A stretch of DNA of 64,000 nucleotides from Melioribacter roseus (lineage in GTDB: Bacteria > Bacteroidota > Ignavibacteria > Ignavibacteriales > Melioribacteraceae): positions 105,692 through 169,691 of the forward strand of contig DYHH01000006.1 in assembly GCA_020724265.1 (NCBI GenBank), given 5' to 3'. The stretch's first letter is position 1, and each line of letters starts with the position of its first letter. A program made the position numbers and the translations under genes. Shown here piece after piece: positions 1 to 8,978 of this stretch. A model generated the notes under the pieces. That model ran no database searches and was not told the origin of the DNA. It saw only the letters and a program-made list of their open reading frames with translations.

Positions 1-632
1 GCCCACCCCATCAAGCTTGAAATCGGTGTCCCGAGTTGATGAGCGGTTTCCTTCGCCATTCCAACCCAAATATTGCTTTGCTCGGTTTTCTTCATGTAAC
101 TGAAGCTAAAGTATGCAATAAGAATAAAAAATATTGCAAAGGAAATTTGTAGGTAAGGAAATAGAATAAGACTTCTTACTAATTCGGAATCTCCGTAATA
201 GATTTTTCTCCAAACAGAAGTGCCATCGAATGTAACTTCAATAGGAGCGTGTTGTTTTTTCAATTCTTCAACTTTTTCTTGCAAAAATTCTTGAAGTTCG
301 TCTTCGGTTAATGATGTGTCAATCTCTAAATTTCGTACACCAACATCAAAACCTTGAAAAATAACATTATCGTCAGCATCGGTTAGTATTAACGGAAAGT
401 CAATTCTTTTGACAATGTTTTCAAAAATGAAAGTTATATCGAAGCTGTTAACGTTTGGGTCAGCAATATATTCAAGACTTTTCGCATAAAGTTCTGCAAT
501 TTGTCTTTCCCTTTCTTGAAGTCTCTGTACTAAATCATGTGTAAAGAAAAGAGTGCCCCCGGCTATGGCAATTCCAAGGATAAGGAGAATGATTTTAATA
601 TTGAAAGATGCCGGTCCGCCGGACATTTTCAT
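1..632 (-). CDS. Sensor histidine kinase, N-terminal part (runs off window start)
   Basis: About 210 residues are visible, starting at the ATG at 632 with a second in-frame Met two codons later. I translated this from the complement. A membrane helix (about residues 13-28) is followed by an extracytoplasmic-looking stretch, a second helix near residue 180, and then a HisKA H-box reading GMAKETAHQLGTPISSLMGW, whose His is the expected autophosphorylation site. The catalytic ATPase domain lies outside the window. It begins about 30 bp downstream of the purA stop, so it is probably the last visible gene of a STAS-purA-kinase transcript. The signal it senses and its partner regulator cannot be told. 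The kinase call is firm from the H-box; the exact start is less certain. Confidence 0.85.
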   Translation of the reverse strand, partial: MKMSGGPASFNIKIILLILGIAIAGGTLFFTHDLVQRLQERERQIAELYAKSLEYIADPNVNSFDITFIFENIVKRIDFPLILTDADDNVIFQGFDVGVRNLEIDTSLTEDELQEFLQEKVEELKKQHAPIEVTFDGTSVWRKIYYGDSELVRSLILFPYLQISFAIFFILIAYFSFSYMKKTEQSNIWVGMAKETAHQLGTPISSLMGW

Positions 633-662
633 TTTGGTAACCCGAAACTAAGTGTGTGAATA

Positions 663-1943
<1,281 letters not shown>

Positions 1944-1958
1944 TTAGTGTACAAAAAA

Positions 1959-1983
1959 AACTCCGAATGTAGTATTCGGAGTT
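1959..1983 (-). terminator. Rho-independent terminator after the STAS gene
   Basis: Inverted repeat AACTCCGAAT / ATTCGGAGTT (10-bp stem, 5-nt loop) followed on the minus strand by eight T residues (1958-1951). It lies between the STAS stop and the purA start, about 20 nt from the purA ATG. Confidence 0.85.
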
Positions 1984-2005
1984 AAATAATTTTTTTATTG
2001 GAAGA

Positions 2006-2341
2006 TTAGAAACTTTTTACAGCTTCGTCAACAGAATCGAAATTCTCAAAAATCGTGATAAGTTTTGTTATAACAAGTAAACTGTTGATCTTTTCCGTTG
2101 CATTAGCAAGTTTAAGAGCACCTCCACCGTTTTTAATAGTAGTAAACCCGCTAATCAACATACCAAGACCGGAACTGTTCATAAATTTAACCCCGGCAAG
2201 GTCAATAACAACATTTTTCTTACCTTCATCGAGAAACTTGTGCAGCATGTCGCTGAATTCTTGGGCTTCTGGTCCACCCATTACGTTGCCTTTTAATTCA
2301 ACAACTACGGCTCCATATTTTTCGGAAACTTTAATTTTCAT
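2006..2341 (-). CDS. STAS-domain anti-sigma factor antagonist
   Basis: A 111-residue single STAS domain of the SpoIIAA/RsbV type. Proteins of this family bind an RsbW/SpoIIAB-like kinase and release its target when their conserved Ser is unphosphorylated. The phospho-acceptor region reads MNSSGLGML (residues about 55-63), preceded by the usual beta-strand VVIDLAGVKF. A good ribosome site (GGAG) precedes the ATG. It is divergent from the ECF sigma gene and lies just outside the operon that encodes a second STAS protein, an RsbW-like kinase and three SpoIIE phosphatases, so it is a plausible extra input to that network. This partnership is inferred from position only. Confidence 0.92.
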   Translation of the reverse strand: MKIKVSEKYGAVVVELKGNVMGGPEAQEFSDMLHKFLDEGKKNVVIDLAGVKFMNSSGLGMLISGFTTIKNGGGALKLANATEKINSLLVITKLITIFENFDSVDEAVKSF

Positions 2342-2527
2342 AGGTTCTCCTGATTGTTAAATTCTTTTAAAACATGGGAAATAATATAATAATTTTGAAA
2401 TTTATACCTAAATTTATTCTTCATAAATATTTATATTAACAGCTAAGTTATTCATTCTGCTTATAAAAAGAAAGATTATTTTCTTATAAATAAACAGAAT
2501 TCTTTGGAAAGACAATTAAGCTTTGTC

Positions 2528-2552
2528 GGAACATAAAAGGGTAACCATCGTC
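2528..2552 (+). promoter_or_regulatory. Candidate ECF-type promoter of the sigma gene
   Basis: GGAAC (2528-2532), 16 nt, then CGTC (2549-2552), the classic -35/-10 layout used by many ECF sigma factors for autoregulation. The ATG at 2557 is only 4 nt after the -10 box, so a transcript from here would be leaderless or nearly so; the gene also lacks a visible Shine-Dalgarno sequence. Seen by eye in a 215-bp divergent intergenic region. Confidence 0.5.
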
Positions 2553-2556
2553 TAAA

Positions 2557-3147
2557 ATGTCAGATTTGAATCACGAAAATGCCAATCAATTTAACGATGA
2601 TCAAAATGAAGATTTTCAGTTGATCAAAGATTTTATTGATGGTAATGAAGATGCTTTTACCAAGTTAGTTTTAAGACACAAAGAAAAAGTTAGGAACCTT
2701 GTTTTTCTGACTCTTGGTGATGCTGATAATGTGGATGATATTTCTCAAGATGTATTCATAAACGTTTTCCATAAAATTGGTGATTTTAGGTTTGAATCCA
2801 AATTTACAACTTGGCTTTATAGAATTACGGTTAATAAGTGTCGTGACTATCTTAGAAAAAAACGTGTTCGCAGTATTTTTGTTCCAATAAAAGATAGTAC
2901 ATACGAACCCGGTATAAAAGGGCATTCTGATAACCCGGATTTGCCCGGACTTATTCGAAAGGGAATTGAAAAATTACCTGAAAAATTGAGAATCCCGTTA
3001 ATCTTAAGAGATATGGACGGCTTAAGCTATAAAGAAATAGCAGATCAACTTGAATGCGAAGTAGGTACTGTAAAATCAAGAATTTTTAGAGCCAGAGAAA
3101 GTTTAAAATTTATTTTAGAACCTTACCAGGATGAATTGATTTCTTGA
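2557..3147 (+). CDS. ECF-family RNA polymerase sigma factor (sigma-70 family)
   Basis: A 196-residue protein with the two-domain ECF layout. Region 2 (about 35-105) contains LVLRHKEKVRNLVF, the DDISQDVFINVF -10 recognition helix and FTTWLYRITVNKCRDYLRKK; region 4 (about 135-190) contains LPEKLRIPLILRDMDGLSYKEIA and GTVKSRIFRARESL. It should direct RNA polymerase to a stress or envelope regulon. It is first in a tight plus-strand operon. No zinc-binding or cytoplasmic anti-sigma domain is found next door, unlike most ECF loci; instead a single-pass membrane protein and a partner-switching set follow. A consensus-like ECF promoter lies directly upstream, which suggests autoregulation. Confidence 0.95.
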   Translation: MSDLNHENANQFNDDQNEDFQLIKDFIDGNEDAFTKLVLRHKEKVRNLVFLTLGDADNVDDISQDVFINVFHKIGDFRFESKFTTWLYRITVNKCRDYLRKKRVRSIFVPIKDSTYEPGIKGHSDNPDLPGLIRKGIEKLPEKLRIPLILRDMDGLSYKEIADQLECEVGTVKSRIFRARESLKFILEPYQDELIS

Positions 3148-3160
3148 GGCGGGGGGCTGC

Positions 3161-4426
3161 ATGGCTTCACCTTTATTAACACGACAAAATATAAAAAAAT
3201 ATTTACCCGGTATTTTTTTAGCGGTACTTACTATAACACTGATGTTTTACTTTAAAGACAATCGGGGTGCTTTTGGTGAAATTGTTACTAAAAGCAAAGA
3301 CGATTTATTTGCTCTCTATACAAAGAATCTCAAACCTTTGCTCTTCGGTACCGAAATTACAAACGAAGATGTATTTAACTTTGCACTTTATCAGACTCTT
3401 CCAATCGATAAAAAAGAGAATAAGCTTCTAAAAATTTCCGAAGTTGATCAGGAAACATATTATGAAGTAATACCGTCTTCTTATAAAGCCGGTACGGAAA
3501 ACTATGAAAATTTCGTTAAGTTCATGATGCTTGATGCGAATCAAAAAAACAAACTTGATTCTATTCTGAATTCATACCGCGGAGAATTATCAGAAGCAAT
3601 ATTTACTGACGGGGCAAATACTTTAGCAATAAATTCCCGTATTACCGATTTGCAGAAAGCCGTATTGACAGATATTGCAGCTTTTGCTAAAGATGCTAAC
3701 AAACCGCAATTAAGTTCTCTGCTCGGAGGTGATTTAGTTTTTTTGGATTCTCATAGCTCTTATGATCTAGTCGAGGAAATCAGGAAAGATACTTCAAGAC
3801 AATTTGTAATCATTGCTCCCGATACTGCATTTACTTCGTATTTGGAATTTGATTTAGCGGTTTTGAGGAGACTCGATTCCCTTGATGATGAATGGATAAA
3901 AAATGATAAAAGATTTCCCGAAATAAATATCACAATGAAAGAGAGAGTTCCGGATAGTAAATTACCACCGCCTCCACCAATTGTTACGAGAAAAGAATTT
4001 GAAAACCAGTTTGGTTATTCTTTTAAACTTCCTTCGCAGGAATTTGATAACATTAATTTTAATAGAGCGGCGATGGATTCGCTTAGAAATTCTTTAAGTG
4101 CAATTAGGGCAGAATTAAGCAAAATATCATTTAGTTTTGATATCGATTCCTTAAGAGATTCATTTAATTTTCAGCTTAGGGCATCGGGTAAAGAATTGAA
4201 TGAAGAGTTATTCTTCGAATTTAATTTTGATAATATTAATGACATTGTTACTAAATCTTTAGAATCCGCGTTGCAATTTGAGGGAAGTGAACAAGATTGG
4301 GAAAATTTCGCTGTTGAAATTGATTCTTTGGTTAATGAAATGGTAAATAAAAAAGCCGATTCAAAAAAATTAAATAAAGAAAGAATAAAAAAGTTAGAGG
4401 AATTGAAGAAAAGGAAAAATCAATAA
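3161..4426 (+). CDS. Unknown membrane-anchored protein in the sigma operon
   Basis: 421 residues that I cannot assign to a family. A short basic N-terminus (RQNIKKY) and one transmembrane segment (about residues 15-31, LPGIFLAVLTITLMFYF) predict an N-in topology with about 390 residues outside the cytoplasm. The chain is rich in charged and Asp/Ser residues, has a proline run (PPPPP) near residue 269, likely helical or coiled segments after about residue 300, and a Lys-rich C-terminus. It starts 13 bp after the sigma stop behind a G-rich stretch and ends 7 bp before the next gene. Position suggests a role as a sensor or sigma-regulating partner, but the cytoplasmic tail is only about 14 residues, too short for a usual anti-sigma domain. 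Confidence 0.75.
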   Translation: MASPLLTRQNIKKYLPGIFLAVLTITLMFYFKDNRGAFGEIVTKSKDDLFALYTKNLKPLLFGTEITNEDVFNFALYQTLPIDKKENKLLKISEVDQETYYEVIPSSYKAGTENYENFVKFMMLDANQKNKLDSILNSYRGELSEAIFTDGANTLAINSRITDLQKAVLTDIAAFAKDANKPQLSSLLGGDLVFLDSHSSYDLVEEIRKDTSRQFVIIAPDTAFTSYLEFDLAVLRRLDSLDDEWIKNDKRFPEINITMKERVPDSKLPPPPPIVTRKEFENQFGYSFKLPSQEFDNINFNRAAMDSLRNSLSAIRAELSKISFSFDIDSLRDSFNFQLRASGKELNEELFFEFNFDNINDIVTKSLESALQFEGSEQDWENFAVEIDSLVNEMVNKKADSKKLNKERIKKLEELKKRKNQ

Positions 4427-4433
4427 TTAACTT

Positions 4434-6503
4434 ATGAATTTGTTCTCTCCAAATATTGCAAAATCTCGAAAGTTGGAATATTCAATTGGTTTTTCAATTC
4501 TACTTTTTATCTTCAAGATACTTTTTAGTTCATCTGATTCTTTTTTATATCATTTTGCAAATGAATTTATTGTTTTCTTTACTTTGTATTTTTGGCTGCT
4601 TTACCTGATTGATTTTGTTCATACAAAACTGAGCTCACCGTTACAATTAGTGTTGAATGTAGGAATTCTTGCAGCATTGTTCTTTTTCTTTGTTGCAATG
4701 TCAACAATAATATTTGACCTAAAAACTTTTACTCCACATCAAAATTTTATTACGTCGATCTTTTCTTTAATTATTTCTTTTATATGTTTTATTGCAGCAG
4801 CTTATATATTCTCGTCTTTTAGAGAACTGTTTTTTCTCAGGCAGAAAAGAGATCCCAAAACATACTTCAATACGATGATCGTATTTTTTGTGTTTCTTTT
4901 TTTCTCAAACCTTTTAATAAAGATTGACCAGGAATTCGATTACCCCAAAAACGCATTTTATATTGTCGCATTGATTTTAATATCAATTAATTCGCTTAGA
5001 GTTGCCTGGATTGCATTTCTAACAAAGCGGCAGAAAATTTATTTGCTGATTTTAAGTGTTGTTCTAGGAATTCTCTTCGGATTTAATTTTAGTTTTTCAT
5101 TAGACGAAAATATACTTACTAAAATTTTGGTTGATTTATCACCCGGATTTCATTCAGTGTTAAGTTTAATGATGATCTACGGTACAATTTACTTTGGAGT
5201 TATTTTCTTTACAACATTATTTCATCTTCCGACAGCCGAAGCATTTGACCGTAAAGCCGAAGAAGTAACCTCGTTTCGTGATCTTACTAAACTTGTAACA
5301 CAAGTATTGGATTTCAAGGAACTTGCAAATACAATTACGCAAGTAACAACAAAGGTTTGTAATTCGGATTCAGCTTGGCTTGTTGTTATTGATAAAGAAG
5401 AATATGATTTAGTTTCCATCAATAATATCGGATATGTGGAAGCGGATGAACTTAGTCTAAAAATATTGGAAAGTCTAAATGACGAGACAGAATCGCTAAT
5501 AACATTGAACCGGGATATGACAGAGGTTTCTCTGAAAAATGATCTGCGAAAATTTAATTTCAGTTGGATAGTTATTGCTCCGTTAAAGATTCATGAAAAA
5601 CAAAAAGGATTTTTATTTGCCGCACGACAAAAAGATTTTCCGTTTGACGATGATGATAAAAAAGCCATTGAAGCATTCTCCGATTATGCCTCTGTTGCAA
5701 TGGAAAATGCGATGTTAATTGAAGAATCTATTGAAAAAGAAAGATTGGAAAAAGAATTGGATGTTGCTCGTGAAGTTCAATATAAAATTCTTCCTTCAGA
5801 AACTCCTAAGTATAAAAATGTTGATATTTCAGCAATGTTTATTCCGGCATTTGAAGTAGGAGGTGATTATTACGATTTCTTCGAACTTGATGATGATCAA
5901 CTAGGTGTAGTAATGGCTGATGTTTCGGGTAAAGGAATTTCTGCAGCATTTATTATGGCAGAAGTTAAAGGAGTTTTCAAATCGTTATCAAGTGTTATCT
6001 TTGATCCTCATGATCTATTAGTAAAAGTAAATGCAATCTTAAGTGAGAGTCTGGATTCTAAAAATTTTGTTACCGCAATTTACGGAGTACTAAATCTAAA
6101 AAGCGGTAAATTCAATTTTGTAAGATGCGGTCATACTCCGTTAATTTTAATTTCCGAAGGCAGGGCAGAGAGATTTACACCAATGGGTATGGGATTAGGT
6201 TTAGACAATTCGGAAAAGTTTTCTGATACATTAAAACAAATGGAAATTCAACTAAAGAATAACGATATTTTAACTCTTTATACAGACGGTATTCCTGAAA
6301 GTCAAAATGCGCATTTGGAAGATTTTGGCTATGAGCGTTTTGAAAATATATTAATAGAAAATTCTTATTTATCAACGGACGAAATTTCTAATAAAGTTAT
6401 GGCAAATCTTACAACATTTTCAAAAGATAATATGCAAAACGACGATATCACACTTTTAATTATGAAATGGATTTCTAACAATAAAATAGTCGGGGAGAAT
6501 TAA
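4434..6503 (+). CDS. Membrane GAF-SpoIIE (PP2C-type) serine phosphatase
   Basis: 689 residues. The first ~270 form about seven or eight hydrophobic membrane segments; a GAF domain follows (about 285-430), then a short helical linker (EKERLEKELDVAREVQYKILP) and a SpoIIE/RsbU phosphatase domain (about 455-685). Metal-binding motifs are intact: GGDYYDF near 475, ADVSGKG, LYTDG near 616 and NDDIT near the end. Such enzymes dephosphorylate STAS antagonists in response to a signal bound by the N-terminal part. Its stop overlaps the start of the STAS gene that follows, so that protein is the obvious substrate candidate. The signal is unknown. Confidence 0.93.
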   Translation: MNLFSPNIAKSRKLEYSIGFSILLFIFKILFSSSDSFLYHFANEFIVFFTLYFWLLYLIDFVHTKLSSPLQLVLNVGILAALFFFFVAMSTIIFDLKTFTPHQNFITSIFSLIISFICFIAAAYIFSSFRELFFLRQKRDPKTYFNTMIVFFVFLFFSNLLIKIDQEFDYPKNAFYIVALILISINSLRVAWIAFLTKRQKIYLLILSVVLGILFGFNFSFSLDENILTKILVDLSPGFHSVLSLMMIYGTIYFGVIFFTTLFHLPTAEAFDRKAEEVTSFRDLTKLVTQVLDFKELANTITQVTTKVCNSDSAWLVVIDKEEYDLVSINNIGYVEADELSLKILESLNDETESLITLNRDMTEVSLKNDLRKFNFSWIVIAPLKIHEKQKGFLFAARQKDFPFDDDDKKAIEAFSDYASVAMENAMLIEESIEKERLEKELDVAREVQYKILPSETPKYKNVDISAMFIPAFEVGGDYYDFFELDDDQLGVVMADVSGKGISAAFIMAEVKGVFKSLSSVIFDPHDLLVKVNAILSESLDSKNFVTAIYGVLNLKSGKFNFVRCGHTPLILISEGRAERFTPMGMGLGLDNSEKFSDTLKQMEIQLKNNDILTLYTDGIPESQNAHLEDFGYERFENILIENSYLSTDEISNKVMANLTTFSKDNMQNDDITLLIMKWISNNKIVGEN

Positions 6504-6862
6504 TGGCAGATTTCAACGTCAATGTCAGAGGGGTTGGGTCTGTAAGCGTTATTGATGTTAAAGGGTATCTTGATGCACACACAGCCCCCCAACTCGAAAA
6601 CGCTTTCAATCAGTTGATTGATGGTAGTAAGTATAAGGTTGTTGTCAATTTTAATGATCTTTCTTACATCAGCAGTGCCGGACTCGGTGTCTTTATGGCT
6701 TATGTCGAAACTATGAGGGAAAATAAAGGCGACATAAAGTTTTCAAATATGCAGGATGGAGTTTACAATATTTTTGACCTGCTCGGTTTTCCGATGCTTT
6801 ATGAATTTTATAAAAATGAAAATGAAGCGATAGAAAAATTTAAAGAATCTATTTCAAAGTGA
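6503..6862 (+). CDS. STAS-domain anti-sigma factor antagonist
   Basis: A 119-residue stand-alone STAS domain. The phospho-acceptor loop YISSAGLGVFM (about residues 55-65) is intact, and the preceding strand VVVNFNDL matches RsbV/SpoIIAA. It should be phosphorylated by the RsbW-like kinase encoded next and dephosphorylated by the SpoIIE-type enzymes on either side. Translational coupling is likely: its ATG overlaps the stop of the upstream phosphatase by one base and its stop overlaps the GTG of the kinase gene by four. It is a paralogue of the divergent STAS gene at 2006-2341. Confidence 0.94.
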   Translation: MADFNVNVRGVGSVSVIDVKGYLDAHTAPQLENAFNQLIDGSKYKVVVNFNDLSYISSAGLGVFMAYVETMRENKGDIKFSNMQDGVYNIFDLLGFPMLYEFYKNENEAIEKFKESISK

Positions 6863-7293
6863 CATCCAAAACAAATAATATTAACAAAGAACTTACCGTA
6901 AAAAGTACTACGAATAATCTTGCAATTATTAGAGAATTTGTTGAAAATATTGCAAGAGAAAGTGGTTTCTCTAAAGAAATTGTAAGTAAAATTTCACTTG
7001 CTGTGGATGAAGCTTGTACCAATGTAATCAAACATGCTTATAAATTTTCTCCCGACAGAGAAATAAAAATACTTACCCAGTTTAATGATTCTAAACTTAC
7101 TATAAGAATTACAGACAGCGGTGATAAGTTTGATCCGAATTTAATTCCTGAACCAAATTTAAAAGAATACCATAAACAAAAGAAAGTTGGTGGTTTGGGA
7201 ATGTTCTTAATGAAAAAATTAATGGATGAAGTGCAATACCTTACTCTTTCCGGTAATCAGAATCAAGTTGTTTTAGTTAAATATCTCGCATAA
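6859..7293 (+). CDS. RsbW-like serine kinase / anti-sigma factor (HATPase)
   Basis: 144 residues with a GTG start embedded in the overlap GTGA with the STAS gene. The GHKL ATPase motifs are clear: N-box DEACTNVIKHAY (about 51-62), G1 ITDSGDKFDP, and G2 GGLGMFLMKKLMDE. Proteins of this size and layout bind and inhibit a sigma factor or another effector, and phosphorylate their STAS antagonist on Ser. The operon supplies both a STAS partner and phosphatases. Whether its target is the ECF sigma factor at the head of the operon is unknown: most RsbW proteins bind sigma-B-type factors, so a non-sigma output is also possible. Confidence 0.93.
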   Translation: MTSKTNNINKELTVKSTTNNLAIIREFVENIARESGFSKEIVSKISLAVDEACTNVIKHAYKFSPDREIKILTQFNDSKLTIRITDSGDKFDPNLIPEPNLKEYHKQKKVGGLGMFLMKKLMDEVQYLTLSGNQNQVVLVKYLA

Positions 7294-7297
7294 ATAA

Positions 7298-8977
7298 ATG
7301 CAAACCAAAGATCAAAATTCAGCCTTAAGAAATCTCTCGGCGTTAGTTGATTTCAGCAATGTAATCAATTCCAGTCTCGATATACAATTTGCTTTTAATA
7401 ATCTGTTATTAACATGTCTTGGTAAATTTCACGCTACACGCGGTTGTATTTTAATAAGAGGTGTAGATAATTTATTAAATGTAAGTTCTTCGAAAGGACT
7501 TACGCAAGAATCACTAAATTCATTCCCGGTTGTTAAGTTCTCGGATTACGGAAGTAATAAAGAATTTCAGGCTTTTCTTAAAAAGAACAGGTTGGCTTTA
7601 ACTCAAAAAATCATTTCATCTGATGGAGAAATCGGTTTACTTATCCTTGGCGAAAGAATTGACGGTTCGAATTATTCTGATGATGATATAAATTTTCTCA
7701 AAACGATTTTAAATATTGCAGCTACCGCAATTGAAAATGCAAGATCCGTTGAAAAGCTAAAACTTCTTAACCGGGAACTCGACGGAAAAGTTAATCAACT
7801 ACGATCTCTTTTTGATTTAAGTAAAGAGTTCAGCGGAATTTTAGAAAAAGATATGATCGGAAAACTTTTAGTCTTTTCAATAATCGGGCAGCTAATGGTC
7901 TCTAAATATGCTGTTGTTATTTGTGATGATGTTAAGTTAGAATTTCTTGAAAATAAATTCCAACATGAGAAACTTGAACCTGCATTAAAAGATTGTATGC
8001 CTGCCGAATTAAAACAGGTTCTGCAAACTGATCAAATCATAAATAAATATTCTAAACTCTTCGAGCTTGGCGTGTCATTAATAATACCGATGCAGATAAA
8101 AGGGTCAACAAAAGGGTTAATTTTGCTTGGTGAGAGGAGAAGCGGATTAAAATATTCTGAAACCGATATTGAATTCATTTCCTCGGTTGGCAGTTTAGCA
8201 ATTATTTCTATAGAAAACGCAAATCTCTTTCAAGAAGCAATAGAAAAACAAAAGTTGGAAAAAGATCTAGAATTGGCCAGAAATATTCAGCAGAATCTTC
8301 TACCGAACAAAATTCCGCAAATGAAAAATTTTGAAATCGCTAATATCAATAAATCGGCAAAGCAAGTCGGCGGAGATTATTATGACCTTATTAAGCTGGA
8401 TGAAAACAGATTACTTTTTGCAATTGCTGATGTTTCCGGTAAAGGCGTTCAAGCTGCACTTCTTATGGCTAATTTACAAGCTTTCTTGCAAGCAGTTGTT
8501 AAACAGAACTTTCCTTTAGCCGAAGCGACTAATCTGATAAATGATTTGGTCTCCGGCAATACTACAATGGGAAGTTTTATTACTTTCTTTTGGGGTATTA
8601 TTGATGATTCGAATAACGTATTGACTTTTGTAAATGCAGGGCATAATCCTCCTTTACTTATTAGAAAAGGTGAAATAACAAAACTTAAAAAAGGTGGAAT
8701 GATACTGGGTGTTATGGAAACAGTAATTCCTTATGAATCGGAAACTGTTAAACTCCAAAAAGATGATTTGCTGATTTTGTTTACAGATGGTATTACAGAA
8801 GCTATGAACAAAAATCTAGAAGAATATACAGATGAACGTCTTGAAGAATTAGTAAAAAATTTAGAACCAATTTCTGCTCAGAACACACTCGATGAAATTA
8901 TCGATGATGTCAATAATTTTACCGGGGGTGCAGAGCAGTCGGATGATATTACTTGTTTAGTTATAAAAAATTGTTAG
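7298..8977 (+). CDS. Soluble dual-GAF SpoIIE (PP2C-type) serine phosphatase
   Basis: 559 residues with no membrane segment: GAF-like domain 1 (about 15-150), GAF-like domain 2 (about 165-310), a helical linker, then a SpoIIE phosphatase domain (about 335-559). Motifs GGDYYDL near 357, ADVSGKG, LFTDGITEAMN near 493 and QSDDIT close to the end show that both metal sites are kept. It probably reports a cytosolic ligand or redox signal to the STAS protein(s). It starts 4 bp after the RsbW-like gene and ends 1 bp before the next phosphatase gene, so it is clearly co-transcribed. Confidence 0.93.
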   Translation: MQTKDQNSALRNLSALVDFSNVINSSLDIQFAFNNLLLTCLGKFHATRGCILIRGVDNLLNVSSSKGLTQESLNSFPVVKFSDYGSNKEFQAFLKKNRLALTQKIISSDGEIGLLILGERIDGSNYSDDDINFLKTILNIAATAIENARSVEKLKLLNRELDGKVNQLRSLFDLSKEFSGILEKDMIGKLLVFSIIGQLMVSKYAVVICDDVKLEFLENKFQHEKLEPALKDCMPAELKQVLQTDQIINKYSKLFELGVSLIIPMQIKGSTKGLILLGERRSGLKYSETDIEFISSVGSLAIISIENANLFQEAIEKQKLEKDLELARNIQQNLLPNKIPQMKNFEIANINKSAKQVGGDYYDLIKLDENRLLFAIADVSGKGVQAALLMANLQAFLQAVVKQNFPLAEATNLINDLVSGNTTMGSFITFFWGIIDDSNNVLTFVNAGHNPPLLIRKGEITKLKKGGMILGVMETVIPYESETVKLQKDDLLILFTDGITEAMNKNLEEYTDERLEELVKNLEPISAQNTLDEIIDDVNNFTGGAEQSDDITCLVIKNC

Positions 8978-8978
8978 G

